64,000 bases of DNA from Leifsonia sp. 1010 (lineage in GTDB: Bacteria > Actinomycetota > Actinomycetes > Actinomycetales > Microbacteriaceae): NCBI RefSeq assembly GCF_031455295.1, contig NZ_JAVDSL010000003.1:310001-374000 (forward strand). The letters are read 5' to 3'. Under the pieces are notes generated by a model, which was given only the letters and a program-made list of their open reading frames with translations, was not told the origin of the DNA and made no database searches. Positions 53,946 through 63,064 of this stretch are shown here, in pieces (the first letter of the stretch is position 1; the number at the start of each line of letters is the position of its first letter). The position numbers and the translations under genes are program-made.

Positions 53946-54752
53946 GTGAGCGAGATTGCGACCCCGTACGAGGACCTCCTGCGCGACGTGCTGACGAACG
54001 GCGCCCACAAATCCGACCGCACGGGCACGGGGACGCGCAGCGTGTTCGGCCGGCAGTTGCGGTTCGACCTCGCCGACGGCTTCCCGCTGATCACCACCAA
54101 GCGCGTCCACTTCAAGTCCATCGCGTACGAGCTGCTGTGGTTCCTGCGCGGCGAGAGCAATGTCGGCTGGCTGCGCGACAACGGCGTCACCATCTGGGAT
54201 GAGTGGGCCGACGCGGACGGCGAGCTCGGCCCGGTCTATGGGGTGCAGTGGCGCTCGTGGCCGACCCCGGACGGCCGGCACATCGACCAGATCCAGCAGG
54301 TCATCGACACGCTGCGCAGCGACCCCGACTCCCGCCGCATCATCGTGTCGGCGTGGAATGTGGCCGACATCCCGAGCATGGCCCTCGCCCCGTGCCACGC
54401 CTTCTTCCAGTTCTACGTCGCCGACGGCAAACTCTCCTGCCAGCTCTACCAGCGCAGCGCGGACATGTTCCTCGGCGTCCCGTTCAACATCGCCAGCTAC
54501 GCGCTCCTCACGCTCATGGTCGCCCAGCAAGTGGGCCTCGAGCCCGGCGAGTTCGTCTGGACCGGTGGAGACGTCCACATCTACGACAACCACGTCGAGC
54601 AGGTCACCGAGCAGCTGACGCGCGATCCCTATCCCGCGCCCACCCTGCGCTTCGCCCGCACGCCCGACAGCATCTTCGACTACCGGTTCGAGGACTTCGT
54701 CGTCGAGGACTACCAGCACCACCCGGCGATCCGCGCGGCCGTCGCCGTATGA
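53946..54752 (+). CDS. thyA: Thymidylate synthase
   Basis: Methylates dUMP to dTMP using methylene-THF. 268 residues from GTG 53946. Motifs: [20 protein letters not shown], the nucleophile in [13 protein letters not shown] near 150-160, [20 protein letters not shown], and DVHIYDNH. The stop overlaps folA (ATGA), which regenerates the folate product. Confidence 0.98.
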   Translation: MSEIATPYEDLLRDVLTNGAHKSDRTGTGTRSVFGRQLRFDLADGFPLITTKRVHFKSIAYELLWFLRGESNVGWLRDNGVTIWDEWADADGELGPVYGVQWRSWPTPDGRHIDQIQQVIDTLRSDPDSRRIIVSAWNVADIPSMALAPCHAFFQFYVADGKLSCQLYQRSADMFLGVPFNIASYALLTLMVAQQVGLEPGEFVWTGGDVHIYDNHVEQVTEQLTRDPYPAPTLRFARTPDSIFDYRFEDFVVEDYQHHPAIRAAVAV

Positions 54753-55246
54753 CGATCGCGCTGATCTGGGCGCAGGCCCACGACCGGGTGATCGGCGCGG
54801 ACGGCGTCATGCCCTGGCACCTCACCGAAGACCTGCGGCACTTCCGCGCGCTCACCGGCGACGATCCGGTGGTGATGGGGCGCCGCACCTGGGAGTCGCT
54901 GCCCGAGCGCTACCGGCCGCTGCCCGGCCGCGACAACATCGTGGTCACCCGGCAGGCCGACTGGACGGCCCCCGGCGCGATCGTGGCGCACTCGGTGGAT
55001 GAGGCGCTCGCCTCCGCGGGAGACGCCCCCACCGTCTGGGTGATGGGCGGCGCCGAGCTGTACCGCCAGACGCTTCCGACGGCAGACCGGCTGGAGGTCA
55101 CCGAGATCGACCTCGACGTCGCGGGAGACACGTACGCCCCCGAACCCGGCGACGGCTGGACGGTCGACGCGGGCGAGTGGCTCACCGGGTCCAACGGGAT
55201 GCGGTACCGCTTCGTCACCTACTCGCGCGTCACCAAAACGCACTGA
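54749..55246 (+). CDS. folA: Dihydrofolate reductase
   Basis: 165 residues. [34 protein letters not shown] (folate-binding Asp/Glu region), [12 protein letters not shown], and the NADPH-binding [15 protein letters not shown] near 108-122 are typical. It is translationally coupled to thyA and reduces the DHF that ThyA makes. Confidence 0.97.
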   Translation: MTIALIWAQAHDRVIGADGVMPWHLTEDLRHFRALTGDDPVVMGRRTWESLPERYRPLPGRDNIVVTRQADWTAPGAIVAHSVDEALASAGDAPTVWVMGGAELYRQTLPTADRLEVTEIDLDVAGDTYAPEPGDGWTVDAGEWLTGSNGMRYRFVTYSRVTKTH

Positions 55247-55252
55247 CGCACG

Positions 55253-55897
55253 TCAGGTCAGCCCGGCGACAAGGTTCACCGTCGCCGCGACGATGACCGT
55301 CCCGAACAGGTACGACAGCAGGGTATGCCGCAGCACCGTCGCCCGGATGTACGCGTTCTGGATGTTCGTGTCGGAGACCTGGAACGTCATCCCGAGCGTG
55401 AAGGCCAGGTAGGCGAAGTCGCTGTAGCGGGGTGGTTCCTTCTGGTTGAAGTCGATGCCGCCGCCGGTGCGGTAGAAGATGCGGGCGTACCGAAGCGCGT
55501 AGACGGTGTGCACCAGCGTCCACGAGAGCGCGACGCTGACGACGGCCAGCAGCGCGACCCCGAGCTGGGCGCCGCCCTTGAGAGTTTTCGCATCGACCAG
55601 GATGTAGACGACGGCGACTACGCTCGCCAGCGACGCCAGGAGCAGCACCAGATCGGTGGTGCGCCTGCCCGGATCCTCGAGGGTGGCGTGGTCCTTCGTG
55701 GAGGTGCCGTCGAGCCGCCAGACCGACAGCCAGACCCACGCGATGTACACGATGCAGGCGGCCGCCCAGCCCGCGATGACCGCGTAATGCCAGGCGTTCA
55801 GCAGCCCCACGATCACGGCGACCACCACGCCGGACGCGACGGCGGTGGTCATCTTCGCGCGGGTCCGGCCGCGGCCCTTGTGCAGATCGTCGGTCAC
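55253..55897 (-). CDS. DUF1345 family membrane protein
   Basis: 214 residues with five to six predicted TM helices. It has WLSVWRLDGTSTKDHATLED and the family segment RYSDFAYLAFTLGMTFQVSD near 150, NAYIRATVLRHTLLSYLFGT and AATVNLVAGL. The function of the family is unknown. Divergent from the aminotransferase gene, convergent with folA. Confidence 0.88.
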   Translation of the reverse strand: MTDDLHKGRGRTRAKMTTAVASGVVVAVIVGLLNAWHYAVIAGWAAACIVYIAWVWLSVWRLDGTSTKDHATLEDPGRRTTDLVLLLASLASVVAVVYILVDAKTLKGGAQLGVALLAVVSVALSWTLVHTVYALRYARIFYRTGGGIDFNQKEPPRYSDFAYLAFTLGMTFQVSDTNIQNAYIRATVLRHTLLSYLFGTVIVAATVNLVAGLT

Positions 55898-55960
55898 ACT
55901 CCGGATGTTCGCACACGCCGGCTGAGCGCGCCGTGAAGCAGCGCCGGTACGATCGATGAC

Positions 55961-57274
55961 GTGACGTCAGCAGCCCACTCCGCCTCCACTCTCCGCCCGT
56001 CCCCTCTGGCCGAGCTCGACACCGCCGCGCTCCGCGAGGCGCACTCCGCGTTCGCCCGCGCGTACGACGACCTGAAGGCCGCCGGCCTGAAGCTCGACCT
56101 GACGCGCGGCAAGCCGTCGGCCGAGCAGCTGGACCTCTCCAACGACCTGCTGCACCTCCCCGATGGCCGCTACCGCGACGCCGCGGGCACCGACCTCCGC
56201 AACTACGGCGGCGCCACGGGGCTGCCGGAGCTCCGCTCGATCTTCGCTGACGCACTGCGCGTGCCGGTCGAGCAGCTGCTCGCGCTCGGCAACTCCAGCC
56301 TGACGCTCATGCACGACACCGTCATGTTCGCCCTGCTGCACGGCGTTCCGGGCGGCGAGCTGCCGTGGGCCGGTCGCCCGATCAGCTTCCTGGCCCCCGT
56401 CCCCGGCTACGACCGGCACTTCACCATCGCGGAGCGCCTCGGCATCCGGCTCATCCCGGTGCCGTCGAACGACAACGGCCCCGACATCGATGCGGTCGCG
56501 TCGCTGCTGGAGACGGACGACAGCATCCGCGGCATGTTCTGCGTCCCGGTGTACTCGAACCCGACCGGCGCCGTGTACACCGAGGAGGTCGTGCGGGCGC
56601 TCGTGTCGCTCCCGGCCGCCGACGACTTCCGGCTGATCTGGGACAACGCGTACGCGGTGCACCACCTCACCGACGAGCGCCCCGAGCCGATCGACGTGCT
56701 CGCCCTGGCGGCGGAGGCCGGCAACCCGGATCGTCCGCTCGTGTTCGCCTCCACCTCCAAGGTCACGTACCCGGGCGCTGGCGTGTCGTTCTTCGGCGCC
56801 TCCCCGTCCAACGTCGAGTGGATGCTGCACAACCTCTCGGTGCAGAGCATCGGCCCCGACAAGCTCAACCAGCTGCGCCACGTCGACCTGCTGCGCGACG
56901 CGGACGGCCTCGCGGCGCACATGGAGAAGCACCGCGCCATCCTGGAGCCGAAGTTCGCCGCCGTCGACGCGGCCTTCCGCGAGCGGCTCGCACCGTGGGG
57001 CGGCGGCACCTGGACGGCGCCGCGCGGCGGTTACTTCGTGAGCCTGGACGTGATCGACGGCGCCGCGAAGCGCGCCGTGCAGCTGGCGAAGGAGGCCGGC
57101 ATCGCGGTCACACCGGCCGGGGCGACGTTCCCGTACGGCGACGACCCGCGCGACGCGAACATCCGCATCGCCCCGACCTTCCCGCCGCTCGACGAGCTGA
57201 CGACCGCGCTCGACGGGCTCTGCACGGCGATCCTCCTCGCCGAGGCGGAGACCCTGCTGTCCGCGCGGGACTGA
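55961..57274 (+). CDS. Class I aminotransferase (aspartate-type, AspT-like)
   Basis: 437 residues from GTG 55961. PLP enzyme of the subgroup known from Corynebacterium AspT. Motifs: LDLTRGKPSAEQLDLS near 44-60, LRNYGGATGLPELRSIFADA, FCVPVYSNPTGAVYTEEV (Asn-Pro-x-Gly), LIWDNAYAVHHLT (Asp), the lysine in FASTSKVTYPGAGVSFFG, and the Arg in ANIRIAPTFP. Probably transfers amino groups between aspartate and 2-oxoglutarate; the exact substrate is inferred. The GNAT gene follows after 5 bp. Confidence 0.92.
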   Translation: MTSAAHSASTLRPSPLAELDTAALREAHSAFARAYDDLKAAGLKLDLTRGKPSAEQLDLSNDLLHLPDGRYRDAAGTDLRNYGGATGLPELRSIFADALRVPVEQLLALGNSSLTLMHDTVMFALLHGVPGGELPWAGRPISFLAPVPGYDRHFTIAERLGIRLIPVPSNDNGPDIDAVASLLETDDSIRGMFCVPVYSNPTGAVYTEEVVRALVSLPAADDFRLIWDNAYAVHHLTDERPEPIDVLALAAEAGNPDRPLVFASTSKVTYPGAGVSFFGASPSNVEWMLHNLSVQSIGPDKLNQLRHVDLLRDADGLAAHMEKHRAILEPKFAAVDAAFRERLAPWGGGTWTAPRGGYFVSLDVIDGAAKRAVQLAKEAGIAVTPAGATFPYGDDPRDANIRIAPTFPPLDELTTALDGLCTAILLAEAETLLSARD

Positions 57275-57279
57275 CCCGC

Positions 57280-57816
57280 ATGGCCGGCTGGACGGTCCGC
57301 GCCAGCACGGAGGACGACTGGCAGGCGTACCGCGCGCTGCGGTTCGAGATGCTCGAGGATGCGCCCATCGCGTTCCTGGAGACGCTCGAGCAGGCGCGCG
57401 CGCATCCCGACGAGCACTGGCGCAGGCGCGCGGCGAACACGTCGTCGACGAGCCGGCTGTTCGCCGCGGTCGCGGACGACGGCCGGTGGCTCGGCAGCAT
57501 GGGCGGGTTCCAGTCCGCGCCGTCGCGGGATCCGTACCTGGTCGGCGTCTACGTGTCACCGGCGTGGCGCGGGCGCGAGCACGGAATGACGGACGCGCTG
57601 CTGGATGCGGTGATCGACTGGGCGCGCGGGCGCGGCGACCGCCTGCTGCTGGAGGTGCACGAGGACAACGAACCGGCCATCCGCTCGTACCTCCGCCGCG
57701 GCTTCACGTTCACCGGCCGCACGCAGCCCTATCCGCTCGACCGCACCGCCGACGAGCGCGAGATGCAACTCCCGCTGACGCGTACCTCCCCCACGTCCCC
57801 CACCGCCGGCTCCTGA
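57280..57816 (+). CDS. GNAT family N-acetyltransferase
   Basis: 178 residues. DDWQAYRALRFEMLEDAPIA at the start and the acetyl-CoA binding region LVGVYVSPAWRGREHGMTDA near 86-105, then LEVHEDNEPAIRSYLRRGF near 122-140, follow the GNAT A and B motifs. Acceptor unknown. It follows the aminotransferase gene closely. An inverted repeat overlaps its last codons. Confidence 0.9.
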   Translation: MAGWTVRASTEDDWQAYRALRFEMLEDAPIAFLETLEQARAHPDEHWRRRAANTSSTSRLFAAVADDGRWLGSMGGFQSAPSRDPYLVGVYVSPAWRGREHGMTDALLDAVIDWARGRGDRLLLEVHEDNEPAIRSYLRRGFTFTGRTQPYPLDRTADEREMQLPLTRTSPTSPTAGS

Positions 57817-57860
57817 GTTTTTCGCGTTCCCGACGGCGTGTCGGGCGAAAAACTCAGGAG
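57810..57860. repeat. Intergenic inverted repeat, family B copy 2
   Basis: Perfect 16-bp arms CTCCTGAGTTTTTCGC/GCGAAAAACTCAGGAG with an inner CCCGA/TCGGG stem, between the convergent GNAT gene (overlapping its end) and dhaM. T-rich arms suit a bidirectional terminator. Confidence 0.8.
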
Positions 57861-57878
57861 CTGATGGCGTGGATGCGG

Positions 57879-58607
57879 TCAGACCTCGCCGAAGCCTGTG
57901 TCGACGAGGTCGGCGAGAGCGTCCACCGCGGTGCGACCGTCGGGGTCGTCGGACGAGATGCGCGCGGTGGAGCCCGCGGTGAGCCCGAGCGACATGATGC
58001 CGAGGAGGCTCTTCGCGTCCTTGCCGTTGACGGTCACCTTCACCGGGAAGGTGTTCGCGAGCTTGACGAACTCCGCGGCAGGGCGGGCGTGAAGCCCCTC
58101 CGGGTTGCGCACGAGCACCTCGCGCTCGTACGGACCGGCGGGCTCGGCGCCTGCAGGTTCGGCGGCAGGTGCCGCCGGAGTGGATGCGGCCGCCGGCTCA
58201 CCGCCGGACCTCCCGGCCCACGCATCCACCGCACCCTCCGCAGCGGCGACGACCTCGTCGAGACTCCCGCCGGACTCCGCGGCGACCGCGGCAGCGACCC
58301 CGCCCTCGACGAACGGCACGTCCACGACACGCACGCGGGACCGCTGCGCCTCGTCGAGCATGTCCAGCACCGTCTCGGCGGTGAGCAGAGCCGAGCCGAG
58401 GTCGCTGATCACCACGACGCCATCGCCGCCGTCGGCCTCCGACACGGCGGACATGACCTTCGTGAAGCTGGTGCCGATCCCGTCGTCGTCGGTTCCGCCC
58501 GCGTCGACGAGCCGCACGGAGCCCGCCATCTGACCGGCGAGCTGCACCATCCCCGCGGCGATCTGGGAGCTGTGCGAGACGAAGACGACGCCGACCTTCG
58601 CGGTCAT
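57879..58607 (-). CDS. dhaM: DhaM, PTS phosphoryl-donor subunit of dihydroxyacetone kinase
   Basis: 242 residues. The N-terminal EIIA-mannose-type domain (VGVVFVSHSSQIAAGMVQLA with the phospho-His; VVISDLGSALLTAETVLDML) spans about 1-130. An Ala/Pro-rich linker of about 25 residues and an HPr domain follow (NPEGLHARPAAEFVKLANTF with the His). The EIIA-HPr fusion receives phosphate from the PTS and passes it to ADP held by DhaL. The start overlaps the dhaL stop. Confidence 0.94.
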   Translation of the reverse strand: MTAKVGVVFVSHSSQIAAGMVQLAGQMAGSVRLVDAGGTDDDGIGTSFTKVMSAVSEADGGDGVVVISDLGSALLTAETVLDMLDEAQRSRVRVVDVPFVEGGVAAAVAAESGGSLDEVVAAAEGAVDAWAGRSGGEPAAASTPAAPAAEPAGAEPAGPYEREVLVRNPEGLHARPAAEFVKLANTFPVKVTVNGKDAKSLLGIMSLGLTAGSTARISSDDPDGRTAVDALADLVDTGFGEV

Positions 58608-59245
58608 CCGGCCGCCTCGGCGGTCTGCGCCGCGGCGCGCAGCAGCAGCGCCGTCGACTGGGCGCCCGGGTCGCGGTGCCCGGCCGACCGCTCGCCGAGG
58701 TAGCTCGCGCGGCCCTTCCGGGCGACGAGCGGCTCGGTCGCCTCCGCTCCCTTCTCGGCGGCGTCCGCGGCAGCCGCCAGGATGCCCGCGGCCGAAGCCC
58801 CGGACTCCTGGGCGGCAGCAGCGGCGTCCACCGCGGGCGTCCATGCGTCGATCATGGTCTTGTCGCCGGGTTCGGCCTTGCCGCGGGACACGATGCCGTC
58901 GCGCGCGGCCGCCAGGGCCGCGACGATGGCCTTCTCGTCGATCTCGGTTCCGTCGCCGACGGGGTCGGCCGCCTTGAGGAACGCCGTGCCGTAGAGCGGA
59001 CCGGACGCACCCCCCACCGTCGAGATCAGGGTCATGGCGACCGAGCGCAGCGCCGCGTTCGGCGTGGTGTCGTCCGGCAGCTTCTCCAGGGCGATGACCG
59101 ATGCGTGCAGCCCGCGGTCCATGTTCTCGCCGTGGTCGCCGTCGCCGATCTCCCGGTCGAGCGTGTTCAGCTCCTGCTTGTGCTCGCCGATGGATGCCGC
59201 CGCGGCGGAGATCCACTGCCTCACCCAGTTCGTGTCCAGCGTCAT
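58604..59245 (-). CDS. dhaL: DhaL, ADP-binding subunit of dihydroxyacetone kinase
   Basis: 213 residues from the ATG at 59245 (MTLDTNWVRQWISAAAASIG), which gives the usual length. LDREIGDGDHGENMDRG near 30-46 carries the Mg/ADP aspartates. SVGGASGPLYGT-like and GDKTMIDAWTPAVDA match DhaL, and SYLGERSAGHRDPGAQS near the end is the C-terminal signature. Middle gene of dhaKLM. Confidence 0.95.
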   Translation of the reverse strand: MTLDTNWVRQWISAAAASIGEHKQELNTLDREIGDGDHGENMDRGLHASVIALEKLPDDTTPNAALRSVAMTLISTVGGASGPLYGTAFLKAADPVGDGTEIDEKAIVAALAAARDGIVSRGKAEPGDKTMIDAWTPAVDAAAAAQESGASAAGILAAAADAAEKGAEATEPLVARKGRASYLGERSAGHRDPGAQSTALLLRAAAQTAEAAG

Positions 59246-59277
59246 CGACGCCTCCTCCTCGTTGTCGTTCCGGCTTC

Positions 59278-60276
59278 CTACAGGCCCCAGCGCAGAGCCG
59301 CGGTGTGGACGGGGGCGTCCCACAGCTGCGTCAGCTCGTCGTCCAGCTTGAGGAGCGAGATGGATGCGCCCTGCATCTCGAGCGACGTGACGTAGTTGCC
59401 GACGAGCGAGCGGCTGAGGGTGATGCCGCGCTCGTCGAGCACCTCGGCCGCCCGCCGGAACAGGATGTACAGCTCCGACAGCGGCGTGCCGCCCATGCCG
59501 TTGACGAACAGCAGCACCTGCGAGCCGTCGAACGAGAGGTCGGTGAGCACCGCATCCATCATCCGGTCGACCAGGCGGTCCGCCGGCTCCAGCTTGATGC
59601 GCTCGCGACCGGGCTCGCCGTGGATGCCCACGCCGAACTCGATCTCGTCCTCCGGGAGCACGAAGCCGGGCTCTCCGGCGTGCGGCACGGTGCCGTCGGT
59701 CAGCGCGAGGCCGATCGAGCGCACATTCGCGTTGACGCGCTCGGCGATGGCCGTGACCGCGTCGAGGTCGTCGCCGCGGTCCGCCGCGGCTCCGGCGATC
59801 TTCTCGACCAGGACCGTGCCCGCGACACCGCGCCGGCCGGCCGTGTACAGGGAGTCCTGCACGGCGACATCGTCGTTGGTCACCACGGAGCGGACGGTGA
59901 TGCCCTCCGCCGCCACCAGGTCGGCCGCCGTCTCGAAGTTGAGCACGTCGCCCGTGTAGTTCTTGACGATGTGGAGCACGCCCGCGCCGCCGTCGGCGGC
60001 CTTGGTGGCCTCGACGATCGGCATGGGCGTCGGCGAGGTGAACACCTCGCCGGGCACGGCGGCATCGAGCATCCCCTTGCCGACGAAGCCGGCGTGGAGG
60101 GGCTCGTGGCCGCTGCCACCGCCGCTGACCAGGCCGACCTTGCCCTGCACCGGGCCGTCGGCCCGGGAGACGAAGCGCGGATCCTGGGACACCGTGACGA
60201 TGTCCGCGTGTGCCCGGCCGAAGCCCGCGAGGGACTCGGCCACGACGTCGGGTACGTCGTTGATGAGCTTCTTCAT
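59278..60276 (-). CDS. dhaK: DhaK, dihydroxyacetone-binding subunit
   Basis: 332 residues from the ATG at 60276 (AAGGAAGGG upstream). SGGGSGHEPLHAGFVGKGML near 51-70, VKNYTGDVLNFETAADL near 103-119, and GVGIHGEPGRERIK near 212 with the substrate-binding His. First gene of the operon; phosphorylates dihydroxyacetone with DhaL and DhaM. A palindromic operator-like site lies just upstream. Confidence 0.95.
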   Translation of the reverse strand: MKKLINDVPDVVAESLAGFGRAHADIVTVSQDPRFVSRADGPVQGKVGLVSGGGSGHEPLHAGFVGKGMLDAAVPGEVFTSPTPMPIVEATKAADGGAGVLHIVKNYTGDVLNFETAADLVAAEGITVRSVVTNDDVAVQDSLYTAGRRGVAGTVLVEKIAGAAADRGDDLDAVTAIAERVNANVRSIGLALTDGTVPHAGEPGFVLPEDEIEFGVGIHGEPGRERIKLEPADRLVDRMMDAVLTDLSFDGSQVLLFVNGMGGTPLSELYILFRRAAEVLDERGITLSRSLVGNYVTSLEMQGASISLLKLDDELTQLWDAPVHTAALRWGL

Positions 60277-60291
60277 CGAAACCCTTCCTTC

Positions 60292-60313
60292 CATTCCAGT
60301 GGAATGCTCCACT
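60292..60313. promoter_or_regulatory. Overlapping palindromes upstream of dhaK
   Basis: CATTCCA-G-TGGAATG (60292-60306) and AGTGGA-ATGC-TCCACT (60298-60313), both perfect, in the 40-bp gap between the trpD end and dhaK start. Likely a binding site for a dha operon regulator. Confidence 0.55.
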
Positions 60314-60316
60314 TTG

Positions 60317-61366
60317 TCAGTGCGTCGCCGCCACCCACTCGTCGAGCTTCGCGGCCGCAGCCCCGGAGTCGATCGCTCGGGCAGCGACCGCCATTTGCGA
60401 ACGGAACCGATCCAGGATGGATTCCTGAACCCTCGACGGGTCGGACGCGAGCTCGAAGGAAACGAGCCCGGCCGCCGCGTTGAGCAGGACGATGTCGCGC
60501 ACGGGGCCTTCTTCGCCCGCGAGCACGGCACGCACGACCGCCGCGTTGTACGCGGCGTCCTTCCCGAGCAGATCGTCGATCCGCGCGCGGGGGATGCCCA
60601 GATCGCGCGGATCGATGTCGTGCTCGGTGACGAGGCCCCTCGAGACCTCCCAGACGTGGCTGTGACCGGTGGTCGACAGCTCGTCGAGCCCGTCGTCACC
60701 GCGGAATACCAGCGCGGTCGCACCGCGGGTCTGGAACACGCCGACGATGAGCGGGATGCGGTCGAGCGTCGCGACGCCGACCGCGGACGCCTCGGGGCGC
60801 GCCGGGTTGCACAGCGGTCCGAGGTAGTTGAAGACGGTGGGGACGCCCAGCTGGGCGCGGACGGGGCCGGCGTGGCCGAACCCGGGGTGGAACGCGCTGG
60901 CGAAGGCGAACGTGATGCCGACCTTCTGCAGCACCTCGGCGACGCGGTCGGCCGGGAGCGTGAGGTCGATGCCGAGGGCGGCCAGCACGTCCGAGGAGCC
61001 GGAGGACGAGCTCGCGGCGCGGTTGCCGTGCTTGATGACGGGGACGCCTGCGGCCGCCGCGACGATCGACGCGGTCGTCGACACGTTGACGGTGCCGAAG
61101 CGGTCGCCGCCGGTTCCCACGATGTCGAGCGCCATCGGATCGACCACCAGCGGGACGGCGTGGTCGAGGATCGCGTCGCGGAACCCGACGATCTCATCCA
61201 CCGTCTCGCCCTTGGCGCGGAGAGCGATGAGGAAGGCCGCCAGCTGGGCGTCCGTCGCCTCGCCGGTCATCACCTGGTCCATGGCCCAGGCCGCGTCCGC
61301 AACGCTCAAGTGCTCCCCCGCCAGGAGAGACGTCAGCACGGACGACCAGGACTGCGTGTGGACCAT
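60317..61366 (-). CDS. trpD: Anthranilate phosphoribosyltransferase
   Basis: Second step of tryptophan synthesis. 349 residues with DIVGTGGDRFGTVNVSTTAS near 79-98 (PRPP binding), KHGNRAASSSSGSSDVLAAL near 111-130, and HPGFGHAGPVRAQLGVPTVF. Divergent from ctaE, a neighbourhood seen across actinobacteria. No other trp gene is in the window. Confidence 0.96.
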   Translation of the reverse strand: MVHTQSWSSVLTSLLAGEHLSVADAAWAMDQVMTGEATDAQLAAFLIALRAKGETVDEIVGFRDAILDHAVPLVVDPMALDIVGTGGDRFGTVNVSTTASIVAAAAGVPVIKHGNRAASSSSGSSDVLAALGIDLTLPADRVAEVLQKVGITFAFASAFHPGFGHAGPVRAQLGVPTVFNYLGPLCNPARPEASAVGVATLDRIPLIVGVFQTRGATALVFRGDDGLDELSTTGHSHVWEVSRGLVTEHDIDPRDLGIPRARIDDLLGKDAAYNAAVVRAVLAGEEGPVRDIVLLNAAAGLVSFELASDPSRVQESILDRFRSQMAVAARAIDSGAAAAKLDEWVAATH

Positions 61367-61498
61367 GAAGCGATCCTATCGGCGGGCGACACGCCACGGC
61401 GATAGCGGCCGATCGGTGCCCGGTAAGGCTGTCCTAACCGGAAATCCGGTCGATTCCCGCCCCTCAGGTGGGAAAACCAAGGGTTCTTTTCAGCCATA

Positions 61499-62143
61499 AT
61501 GGGTTACGTGACGAGCACCTCCATTTCTCCCTCAGCGAGTGCGCCGGCGATCAACCGGCCCAATGTCGTGGCCGTCGGCACGATCGTCTGGCTCGGCTCG
61601 GAGGTGATGTTCTTCGCGGGGCTGTTCGCGATCTACTTCACCCTCAAGTCGACGTCGCCCGATCTGTGGGCCGCCGAGACGCAGCACCTCAACATCCCGT
61701 ACGCGGCGACCAACACGCTGATCCTGGTGCTCAGCTCGGTCACCTGCCAGTTCGGCGTGTTCGCCGCCGAGCGCATGCAGCCGCGCCGCACGGGCGGTCT
61801 GCTGCAGTTCTGGCGCTGGGGCATGGTCGAGTGGTTCACGCTGACGTACCTGATGGGCGCGGTCTTCGTCTCCGGCCAGGTGCTCGAGTACGCGACCCTC
61901 GTCTCGGAGGGCATCTCCCTCAGCTCCAACGCCTACGGATCGGCGTTCTACCTGACGACGGGCTTCCACGCCCTCCACGTCACGGGCGGGCTCATCGCCT
62001 TCCTCCTCGTGATCGGCCGCGCGTTCGCGGTCAAGATCTTCGGCCACAAGGAGGCGACGAGCGCCATCGTCGTCTCGTACTACTGGCACTTCGTCGACGT
62101 CGTGTGGATCGGACTGTTCGCGGTCATCTACATCATCCGATAG
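61499..62143 (+). CDS. ctaE: Cytochrome c oxidase subunit III
   Basis: 214 residues with five TM helices: [80 protein letters not shown] with the conserved His, and [23 protein letters not shown] at 61499; a GTG three codons later is possible. First gene of the ctaE-qcrCAB operon, whose products form the bc1-aa3 supercomplex. Confidence 0.96.
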   Translation: MGYVTSTSISPSASAPAINRPNVVAVGTIVWLGSEVMFFAGLFAIYFTLKSTSPDLWAAETQHLNIPYAATNTLILVLSSVTCQFGVFAAERMQPRRTGGLLQFWRWGMVEWFTLTYLMGAVFVSGQVLEYATLVSEGISLSSNAYGSAFYLTTGFHALHVTGGLIAFLLVIGRAFAVKIFGHKEATSAIVVSYYWHFVDVVWIGLFAVIYIIR

Positions 62144-62166
62144 GAAACAGGAGCGTTCTTCACCCC

Positions 62167-63006
62167 ATGCGTCCGAAAAACCCCCGCCCGGCCACCCAGC
62201 CTCGCACGGGCAAGCCCGCCCGCAAGGCCGGCCGTCGACACCCGCTGGCCACCGTCGCGCTGCTCGCGATCGGCCTCGGACTGACCGGCGGCGCGTACGC
62301 CGCGTTCACGACGACCACCGCATCCGCCGACGAGCCGCAGGTGGCCGCCGCCAGCCAGAACTCGGTCGACGAGGGCAAGAAGCTCTTCCAGGCCAACTGC
62401 GCCACCTGCCACGGGCTCGACGCCCAGGGCACCTCGGTGGCCCCGAGCCTGATCGGCGTCGGCGCGGCCGCCGTCGACTTCCAGGTCGGCACCGGCCGCA
62501 TGCCCATGCAGATGCAGGGCCCGCAGGCGCAGGAGAAGCCGGTCCAGTTCACCGACGACCAGGTCAAGGCCCTCGCCGACTACGTCGCGTCCCTCGCCCC
62601 GGGGCCGTCCATCCCCGAGCAGAAGTACCTCGACGGGAAGGGCGACGCCGCCCACGGCGCCGAGCTGTTCCGCATCAACTGCGCCATGTGCCACAACGTG
62701 GCCGGCGCGGGTGGAGCGCTCACCGAGGGCAAGTACGCCCCGCCGCTCACCGGCGTCAGCGCCGAGCACATCTACGAGGCCATGGTCACCGGCCCGCAGA
62801 ACATGCCGGTCTTCAACGACCTGAACATCACGCCGCAGGGCAAGGCCGACATCATCACGTACCTGAAGTACATCCAGAACAACCCGTCCCCGGGCGGCTT
62901 CGAGCTGGGCAACCTCGGCCCGGTCGCCGAGGGTCTGTTCCTCTGGATCTTCGGTCTGGGCGCCATCGTCGCCCTCACCGTGTGGATCACGGCCAAATCC
63001 AATTAG
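62167..63006 (+). CDS. qcrC: Diheme cytochrome c subunit of the cytochrome bc1 complex
   Basis: 279 residues. A basic N-terminus and TM (LATVALLAIGLGLTGGAYAA near 27-46) are followed by two heme sites CATCHGLDAQG near 78 and CAMCHNVAGAG near 175, with Met ligands in between and after. A C-terminal TM is present (GLFLWIFGLGAIVALTVWI). In actinobacteria the two hemes replace a soluble cytochrome c, passing electrons from bc1 to the oxidase. Confidence 0.96.
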   Translation: MRPKNPRPATQPRTGKPARKAGRRHPLATVALLAIGLGLTGGAYAAFTTTTASADEPQVAAASQNSVDEGKKLFQANCATCHGLDAQGTSVAPSLIGVGAAAVDFQVGTGRMPMQMQGPQAQEKPVQFTDDQVKALADYVASLAPGPSIPEQKYLDGKGDAAHGAELFRINCAMCHNVAGAGGALTEGKYAPPLTGVSAEHIYEAMVTGPQNMPVFNDLNITPQGKADIITYLKYIQNNPSPGGFELGNLGPVAEGLFLWIFGLGAIVALTVWITAKSN

Positions 63007-63064
63007 CCACTTGGCCAACTAGTCGGCCCGCACAGGCACGAACCACAGCGTAAGAAGGAGAGCA

